Assembly: GCF_003339585.1 (NCBI RefSeq)
Contig: NZ_QPKF01000004.1
Span: forward strand, 1-64,000
Length of the DNA: 64,000 nt
Source of the DNA: Exiguobacterium sp. RIT594
GTDB lineage: Bacteria; Bacillota; Bacilli; Exiguobacteriales; Exiguobacteriaceae
Direction of reading: 5' to 3'
In this document: positions 58,891 to 64,000 of the stretch, in pieces
Position numbering within the stretch: position 1 is the stretch's first letter
Layout of the letters: every line of letters begins with the position of its first letter
Notes under the pieces: model-generated
What the model was told of the DNA's origin: nothing
The model's input: the letters and a program-made list of their open reading frames with translations, nothing else
The model's database searches: none
Program-made: the position numbers and the translations under genes

Positions 58891-60758
58891 GTACAAGTAC
58901 AACAAAACGTCCTGCCGGTGGTCCTCCAGGTGGACCGGGTGGTGGTCCCGGCGGCGGGAACATGATGATGATGGGCGAAAAACCAAAAAACTTTAAAGCG
59001 ACGTTCCGACGGTTGCTCGGTTATCTGAAACCACGCCGGAACGCTCTCATAGCGGTTTTTGTCGCAGCTATTCTCAGTACGATCTTCATGATTGCCGGAC
59101 CGAAAATCATGGGGACGGCGATCACGGAACTGTTTGAAGGGGCATACGCCAAGTTCCAGGGCGTACCGGGAGCGGCAATCGACTTTACGAAAATCGGACA
59201 GATTTTGCTGTTACTCGCCGGACTGTATGTCATCAGCAGTCTGTTCAGTTACCTGCAACAGTATCTGATGTCCGGGATTGCGCAAAAAACCGTCTATGAC
59301 TTACGGGAAGATGTCAATCAGAAGCTTGAACGCTTGCCGCTCAAGTATTATGACGGTCGTCCGAACGGGGAGACACTCAGCCGGGTCACGAATGACATCG
59401 ATACGATCGGGAGTACGTTACAACAAAGTGTGACGTCGTTCATCACGTCGATCGTGACGATTGTCGGGATTTTAATCATGATGCTGACGATCAGTCCGCT
59501 GTTGACGTTGATTTCACTTGTCTCGTTGCCAATCTCGATTTTCGCGATTCGTCCGATTTTGAAACGGTCGCAAAAATACTTTGCCGATCAACAACGGACA
59601 CTTGGACAACTGAACGGTCATGTCGAAGAGATGTATACCGGTCATCCGGTCGTCAAAGCGTTTGGTCATGAACGCAGAGCGGTCGAACAGTTTGATACGG
59701 TTAATGAAGAATTATATGAAGCGGGACGAAAAGCCCAGTTCATCTCCGGGATCATCATGCCGATGATGATGTTCATCGGAAATATCAGTTACGTCCTGAT
59801 CAGTGTCGTCGGCGGGATTCTCGTCACCCAGCGCAGCATCTCAATCGGGGACATTCAGGCGTTCATCACCTATACACGCCAATTCACACAACCAATCACC
59901 CAAACGGCTAATATCGCGAACATCGTTCAGTCGACGGTCGCCGCTGCCGAACGGGTCTTTGAGTTGTTGGATGAAGAAGAGGAAGTCAAGGAAGTAACGA
60001 CGCATCACTTAACAAAAGCCGACGGAGCCGTTGCGTTCGAGCATGTCGACTTCGGTTACGGCGAACAGCTGTTGATTGAAGACATGAACATCGACGTCAA
60101 ACCGGGACAAACGGTGGCGATCGTCGGTCCAACCGGTGCCGGGAAAACAACGCTGATCAATCTGTTGATGCGCTTTTACGAGTTGAATCGTGGTGTCATC
60201 CGGATTGACGGGATCGATACACGGAAGATGTCACGCGAAGATTTACGGACGACGTTCGGCATGGTCCTGCAGGATACGTGGCTCTTTAACGGTACGATCC
60301 GTGATAATCTCGCGTACGGAAAAACCGGGGCAACAGAAGACGACATCGTCGAAGCCGCGAAAACAGCCCATGCCGATCACTTCATCCGGACTTTGCCGGA
60401 CGGTTACGATACTGTCTTAAATGAAGAAGCATCGAATATCTCACAAGGGCAAAAGCAACTGTTGACGATTGCCCGGGCGGTCCTCGCCGATCCGCCAATC
60501 ATGATTCTCGATGAAGCAACGTCAAGTGTCGATACGCGGACGGAAATATTTATTCAACAGGCGATGAAACGATTGATGGAAGGACGGACAAGTTTCGTCA
60601 TCGCCCATCGTCTGTCGACGATTAAAGATGCGGATTTGATTTTGGTCATGGATCAAGGGCGGGTCATTGAACAGGGCACACATGAAGCCTTGCTCGAAGC
60701 GAACGGCTTTTATGCCGATCTTTACAACAGTCAGTTCTCGGAAAAAGAAGTCGTCTGA
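58887..60758 (+). CDS. Heterodimeric ABC exporter, subunit 2
   Basis: The 623-residue protein starts with a low-complexity Gly/Pro stretch (RPAGGPPGGPGGGPGGG, then MMMMG). Six helices and a nucleotide-binding domain follow: GPTGAGKTT, ISQGQKQLL (a Gln for Gly variation of the signature) and IMILDEATSSVD with the catalytic Glu. Its Walker B is standard, while subunit 1 has Asp. The two together form one canonical and one degenerate ATP site. Likely a multidrug exporter. Confidence 0.93.
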   Translation: MSTSTTKRPAGGPPGGPGGGPGGGNMMMMGEKPKNFKATFRRLLGYLKPRRNALIAVFVAAILSTIFMIAGPKIMGTAITELFEGAYAKFQGVPGAAIDFTKIGQILLLLAGLYVISSLFSYLQQYLMSGIAQKTVYDLREDVNQKLERLPLKYYDGRPNGETLSRVTNDIDTIGSTLQQSVTSFITSIVTIVGILIMMLTISPLLTLISLVSLPISIFAIRPILKRSQKYFADQQRTLGQLNGHVEEMYTGHPVVKAFGHERRAVEQFDTVNEELYEAGRKAQFISGIIMPMMMFIGNISYVLISVVGGILVTQRSISIGDIQAFITYTRQFTQPITQTANIANIVQSTVAAAERVFELLDEEEEVKEVTTHHLTKADGAVAFEHVDFGYGEQLLIEDMNIDVKPGQTVAIVGPTGAGKTTLINLLMRFYELNRGVIRIDGIDTRKMSREDLRTTFGMVLQDTWLFNGTIRDNLAYGKTGATEDDIVEAAKTAHADHFIRTLPDGYDTVLNEEASNISQGQKQLLTIARAVLADPPIMILDEATSSVDTRTEIFIQQAMKRLMEGRTSFVIAHRLSTIKDADLILVMDQGRVIEQGTHEALLEANGFYADLYNSQFSEKEVV

Positions 60759-60764
60759 GGAAAT

Positions 60765-60796
60765 GGCAGTATCCGATCCGGATGCTGTCTTTTTTT
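60765..60796 (+). terminator. Terminator of the ABC exporter operon
   Basis: GGCAGTATCCG and CGGATGCTGTC form an 11-bp stem with one G-T, followed by seven T residues. Confidence 0.85.
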
Positions 60797-60811
60797 GTGC
60801 AATCTTTTTTC

Positions 60812-60840
60812 TTGCACTCATATACCTAAGGGGGTATATT
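60812..60840 (+). promoter_or_regulatory. Promoter with overlapping CsoR/CstR-type operator
   Basis: TTGCAC and TATATT are 17 bp apart. Between and across the -10 lies ATACCTAAGGGGGTAT (60822-60837), which matches the A/T-rich-flanked C-and-G palindromes bound by CsoR-family repressors, including the persulfide sensor CstR. The genes behind it are the kind CstR controls. Confidence 0.75.
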
Positions 60841-60876
60841 AATGGCAGAAACTTATTCAGTAAAGGAGCCAACAAG

Positions 60877-61176
60877 ATGAAAAACATGTCAACAAACGAA
60901 TTAGAAGAGATATTGCAACAAGAAAAAACGATTCAACTGATTGATGTCCGTGAAACGGATGAATACGCCGGCGGTCATATCCGGCAGGCGAAAAACCTTC
61001 CGTTATCCGAACTGGCGGAACGGACAAATGAACTGGATGCAGATCGGCCGTTACACGTCATCTGTTTAGCCGGGGGAAGAAGTATGAACGCTTCAATCTA
61101 TCTCGAACAAGCCGGTTTTGATGTCACGAATGTCGACGGCGGCATGATGAGCTGGCAAGGCGACGTCTCGAAATAA
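60877..61176 (+). CDS. Single-domain rhodanese (sulfurtransferase)
   Basis: The 99-residue protein has IQLIDVRETDEYAGGHIRQAKNLPL and the active loop HVICLAGGRS with Cys63. It carries persulfide sulfur between thiols. Start: ATG 60877 after AAAGGAG; the open frame further upstream overlaps the ABC gene and is rejected. First gene of the sulfur operon, right after the CstR-type site. Confidence 0.92.
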   Translation: MKNMSTNELEEILQQEKTIQLIDVRETDEYAGGHIRQAKNLPLSELAERTNELDADRPLHVICLAGGRSMNASIYLEQAGFDVTNVDGGMMSWQGDVSK

Positions 61177-61207
61177 TCAATCACACTTATCCGAAGGGGG
61201 AACTTCC

Positions 61208-62614
61208 ATGTTATTACGTTACTTTTACGATGAAAAATTAGCCCAAGCTTCTTATCTGGTCGGTTGTCAGAAGACAGGGGAAGCAATCGTCATTGATCCG
61301 GCGCGAAATATCGAAGGATATCTCAAAGAAGCGGCCAAAGAAGGATTACACATCGTCGCGACAGCAGAAACACATATCCATGCGGATTTTGTGTCCGGCA
61401 CACGGGAATTTGCTGAACGGTTTGATACGACGGCTTATCTGTCTGACGAGGGTGATGCCGACTGGAAATACGAATTTGCAGCTGATATCGAAGCGAAACT
61501 TGTGACGGATGGAAATCGTTTTAAAGTAGGGAACGTGACATTTGAAGTCATGCACACGCCGGGACATACGCCGGAACACCTCTCATTTTTACTGTATGAC
61601 CGCGATCAAACGGTTCCGATGGGCATTTTTACAGGAGACTTTGTTTTTGTAGGCGATATCGGTCGTCCGGATTTACTTGAAGAAGCAGCCGGTATTCAAG
61701 GGACGACGGCTGTCGGCGCAAAACAGATGTTTGAATCACTTAAACGATTCAAAGAATTACCGGACTTCGTTCAAGTATGGCCGGGTCATGGAGCGGGCAG
61801 TGCGTGCGGGAAAGCCCTCGGTGCGGTTCCGACGACGACAGTCGGGTATGAAAAACAGACCAACTGGGCTCTTCAAGTCGAAGACGAAACGGCATTCGTC
61901 AAAGAGTTGACGACAGACCAACCGGAACCGCCGAACTATTTTGCGATGATGAAGCGGGTCAACAAAAAAGGAATTGTCGCCACGCCTACGCTTTCGAAAC
62001 CACGTGTCGCCGATGCGACTGAACTGGAAACGCTTGTCAATACGATGCAGGTCGTTGACACACGCAGCGGAAAATCGTTTGCTTCGGGACATGTGCCGGG
62101 GGCGCTCAACATTCCGTACAATTCAAAATTCGTCACATGGGCCGGCTGGCTACTGGACTTTGATCATGATATTGCCGTGATTGCCGAGTCTCGTTTACTG
62201 GAAGACATCCAGACCGATTTACAGTCGATTGGTCTCGACCGGTTCGTCACATTGGTGGATATAGCGGATTTGTCACCCGAACAATTGACGGAACAGTATC
62301 CGGACTGGAGTGCCGAACAAGCGGTTGAAGCAGCGGAAGCCGGTGAAGTGGTTGTCCTCGATGTCCGCAATAAGACAGAATGGGATGCGGGCCATTATGA
62401 GCAGGCGAAACGGATTTTGCTTGGTAAACTGTCCTCACGTTACGAAGAAATTCCGGTCGATCGTCCGGTTGCAGTCCACTGTGCCTCCGGTGTCCGGTCA
62501 CGAATGGCAGTCAGTGTCTTACAATCACTGGGCATGAAGAATGTCATCAATATTGACGGCGGGTATGCTGCTCTTCAGCCGGTTCTTGACCGACAGGCGT
62601 TAACAGAAAAATGA
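61208..62614 (+). CDS. cstB: CstB-like persulfide dioxygenase-rhodanese fusion
   Basis: The 468-residue protein has three domains. The first 240 residues are a metallo-beta-lactamase fold of the ETHE1/persulfide dioxygenase type: THIHADFVSG, HTPGHTPEH and GDFVFVGDIGRPDL. Next is a rhodanese-like domain with no active-site Cys (about 265-355). The third is a rhodanese with Cys425 in VHCASGVRS. This is the layout of CstB, which oxidises persulfide and passes thiosulfate sulfur. AGGGGG precedes the ATG, 31 bp after the rhodanese gene. Confidence 0.9.
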   Translation: MLLRYFYDEKLAQASYLVGCQKTGEAIVIDPARNIEGYLKEAAKEGLHIVATAETHIHADFVSGTREFAERFDTTAYLSDEGDADWKYEFAADIEAKLVTDGNRFKVGNVTFEVMHTPGHTPEHLSFLLYDRDQTVPMGIFTGDFVFVGDIGRPDLLEEAAGIQGTTAVGAKQMFESLKRFKELPDFVQVWPGHGAGSACGKALGAVPTTTVGYEKQTNWALQVEDETAFVKELTTDQPEPPNYFAMMKRVNKKGIVATPTLSKPRVADATELETLVNTMQVVDTRSGKSFASGHVPGALNIPYNSKFVTWAGWLLDFDHDIAVIAESRLLEDIQTDLQSIGLDRFVTLVDIADLSPEQLTEQYPDWSAEQAVEAAEAGEVVVLDVRNKTEWDAGHYEQAKRILLGKLSSRYEEIPVDRPVAVHCASGVRSRMAVSVLQSLGMKNVINIDGGYAALQPVLDRQALTEK

Positions 62615-62645
62615 CACCACGATACTAAAAAAAAATAGCTTTTCC

Positions 62646-62682
62646 AAAATGGATGGTTCTAATCAGAATCATCCATTTTTTT
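62646..62682 (+). terminator. Terminator of the sulfur operon
   Basis: AAAATGGATG(G)TTCT and AGAATCATCCATTTT pair around a small loop and run into seven T residues. Confidence 0.85.
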
Positions 62683-62798
62683 AAATACTATTCACAAAAT
62701 GCCACTTTCAGGTTAAAAGTGGTTTAGCAATTCCTTTAGCTGGGGAAATTAAAGAAGTGTCGGAAATATACTATTTAGAGATGAAGGAGTGTGGCAGG

Positions 62799-64000
62799 AT
62801 GAACAACTTTTGGAACACGACGTCATTTGACGTCAACGGGATTCTAGGGACTCTCGGAAACATTTTAGGAGCACTTATCGTCTTTCTGATTGGATGGCTG
62901 ATTGCGAAACTGATCGCAAACGGTATTCAAAAGGCATTAGAAAAATCTGGTGTCGTTCATAAGTTGTCACCACAAAAAGAAGGTACACCACCACAAAAGA
63001 AAAAGTGGACACCTGAAAAAATTATCGGGACAGTCATTTTCTGGGTCTTGATGGTATTTGTTCTTATCCTAGTCTTTAACATCTTGAACTTGAACATCAT
63101 CGCAGGACCACTTGCGGATACGATGAGCACATTGCTCGCAGCGATCCCGAATATCCTGAAAGCAGCATTGATTCTTCTTTTTGCTTACGTCATCGCGGTT
63201 GTACTCCGCATGATCATCGTCAAAGGCGGAACGAAGTTGATGTCGAACGAAAAAGTCCGTTCGAACAAAATGCTTCAAGGTCAAACGGATCTTTCGAACT
63301 ATCCGAAGATTGCAGGCGAAATCGTCTTCTATCTTGTCTTGTTACTGTTCCTACCAGGTGTACTTGGTGCGCTCAACATCGAAAGTGTTTCTGAGCCGTT
63401 CAGCCAATTACTCTCGTCGTTCCTTGGTTTCATTCCACGTCTGATTGCTGCAGCAGCGATCTTCTTCGTCGGATTCCTCGTTGCGAAAATCGTTCGCGAT
63501 ATCGTCACGAACTTCCTGCACGCAGTCGGTACAGACAAATTTGCTTCACGCTTCAACATCGGTACAAACGAACAAAAAGATACAAAATCACTTTCTTCAA
63601 TCTTAGGGACAGTCGTCTTCATCCTGATCTTAATCCCGATCACGATTTCGGCACTTGACCAGCTCAACATCAAAGGTATTACAGGACCAGCCATCAACAT
63701 GTTAAATGATGTTCTTGGTATAATTCCGAACATCATTATCGGTGTCGTCTTGATCCTTGTCGGTCTTTATGTCGGTCGTTTCGTTAAGAAATTCGTTGCA
63801 GATCTCTTGTCACGTCTTGGTTTCAACAACTTAACACGCCACTTAAAAATCGGTAACTGGGATGCAAACAATGCATCGACATCACCATCATCAATCGTTG
63901 GATCACTCGTTGAAATCGTCATCGTCGTCTTGTTCGTCGTTGAAGCCTTCAACTTAATCGGCCTTGACTTCATGGTTGATCTCGGTCGCGCGGTTCTTGC
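62799..64000 (+). CDS. Mechanosensitive-channel-like membrane protein (partial)
   Basis: The frame is open from ATG 62799 (AAGGAG upstream) to the window end, over 400 residues. It shows repeated units of a hydrophobic helix, a short loop and a second helix: ILGALIVFLIGWLIAKLIANG, ILKAALILLFAYVIAVVLR, LIAAAAIFFVGFLVAKIVRD and IIIGVVLILVGLYVGRFVKKF. This is the TM_helix repeat pattern of small-conductance mechanosensitive channel relatives. The MscS beta domain has not been reached. Confidence 0.8.
   Translation, partial: MNNFWNTTSFDVNGILGTLGNILGALIVFLIGWLIAKLIANGIQKALEKSGVVHKLSPQKEGTPPQKKKWTPEKIIGTVIFWVLMVFVLILVFNILNLNIIAGPLADTMSTLLAAIPNILKAALILLFAYVIAVVLRMIIVKGGTKLMSNEKVRSNKMLQGQTDLSNYPKIAGEIVFYLVLLLFLPGVLGALNIESVSEPFSQLLSSFLGFIPRLIAAAAIFFVGFLVAKIVRDIVTNFLHAVGTDKFASRFNIGTNEQKDTKSLSSILGTVVFILILIPITISALDQLNIKGITGPAINMLNDVLGIIPNIIIGVVLILVGLYVGRFVKKFVADLLSRLGFNNLTRHLKIGNWDANNASTSPSSIVGSLVEIVIVVLFVVEAFNLIGLDFMVDLGRAVL

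Overview
The window looks like the chromosome of a low-to-moderate G+C Bacillota (Bacilli). Shine-Dalgarno sites are strong (AGGAGG type), genes are tightly packed with many ATGA overlaps, lipoproteins carry Bacilli-type lipoboxes and one surface protein has a sortase-like tail. The gene mix (GH16/GH1 laminarin locus, CstB-like sulfur enzyme, AlkC next to Ada, many small membrane proteins) fits Exiguobacterium best. That genus call is inference from style and content, not from a marker gene; there is no rRNA or tRNA here.

Layout. 1-6.7 kb: a surface and metal-handling block (PepSY membrane protein, FixH/YtkA-like lipoprotein, a calcium-repeat protein, a duplicated-domain sortase-type surface protein, CopC and CopD proteins). 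6.8-9.3 kb: an alkylation-repair operon (Ada, AlkC with an Ig-like tail, a small GNAT-like protein). 9.5-19.4 kb: housekeeping and signalling genes (a P-loop kinase-like protein, a NUMOD4 protein, a chemotaxis receptor, a GGDEF cyclase, a secreted nuclease lipoprotein, Nudix and S51 proteins, a PadR-controlled split permease, RidA).

19.5-41.4 kb: a visibly AT-rich island devoted to DNA phosphorothioation. It holds a complete dndBCDE-dndA modification operon, a convergent dptF-dptG-dptH restriction operon, and two further DndD-family ATPase modules. One is a DndD-like/DndE-like pair in its own transcription unit upstream of dndB. The other is a helicase, a 60-residue acidic protein, a DndD-like ATPase with a CxC motif, and a protein resembling dnd-associated protein 4. 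An HNH nuclease closes the island. Three DndD-type ATPases in one island, DUF4145 fused to DptF, and a PD-(D/E)XK-like motif in DptH without a visible P-loop are the most notable features. 41.4-44 kb adds a GIY-YIG/DUF2075 helicase gene with a MazG-like gene, and an orphan HepT-like protein that lacks the motif arginine.

44.2-53.2 kb: a VOC protein, then a beta-glucan (laminarin-type) utilisation locus. A LacI-family regulator with perfect 14-bp palindromic operators is followed by a sugar ABC transporter (binding protein and two permeases), a GH1 beta-glucosidase and a secreted GH16 glucanase with three CBM-like modules. The binding protein and GH1 genes are separated from the next gene by stem-loops that should grade expression. 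53.3-60.8 kb: small membrane and secreted proteins, a thioredoxin, a cation diffusion facilitator, a methyltransferase and a MarR-controlled heterodimeric ABC exporter. 60.8-62.6 kb: a reactive-sulfur operon (single-domain rhodanese plus a CstB-like persulfide dioxygenase/rhodanese fusion) behind a CsoR/CstR-type operator that overlaps its promoter. The window ends inside a mechanosensitive-channel-like membrane protein.
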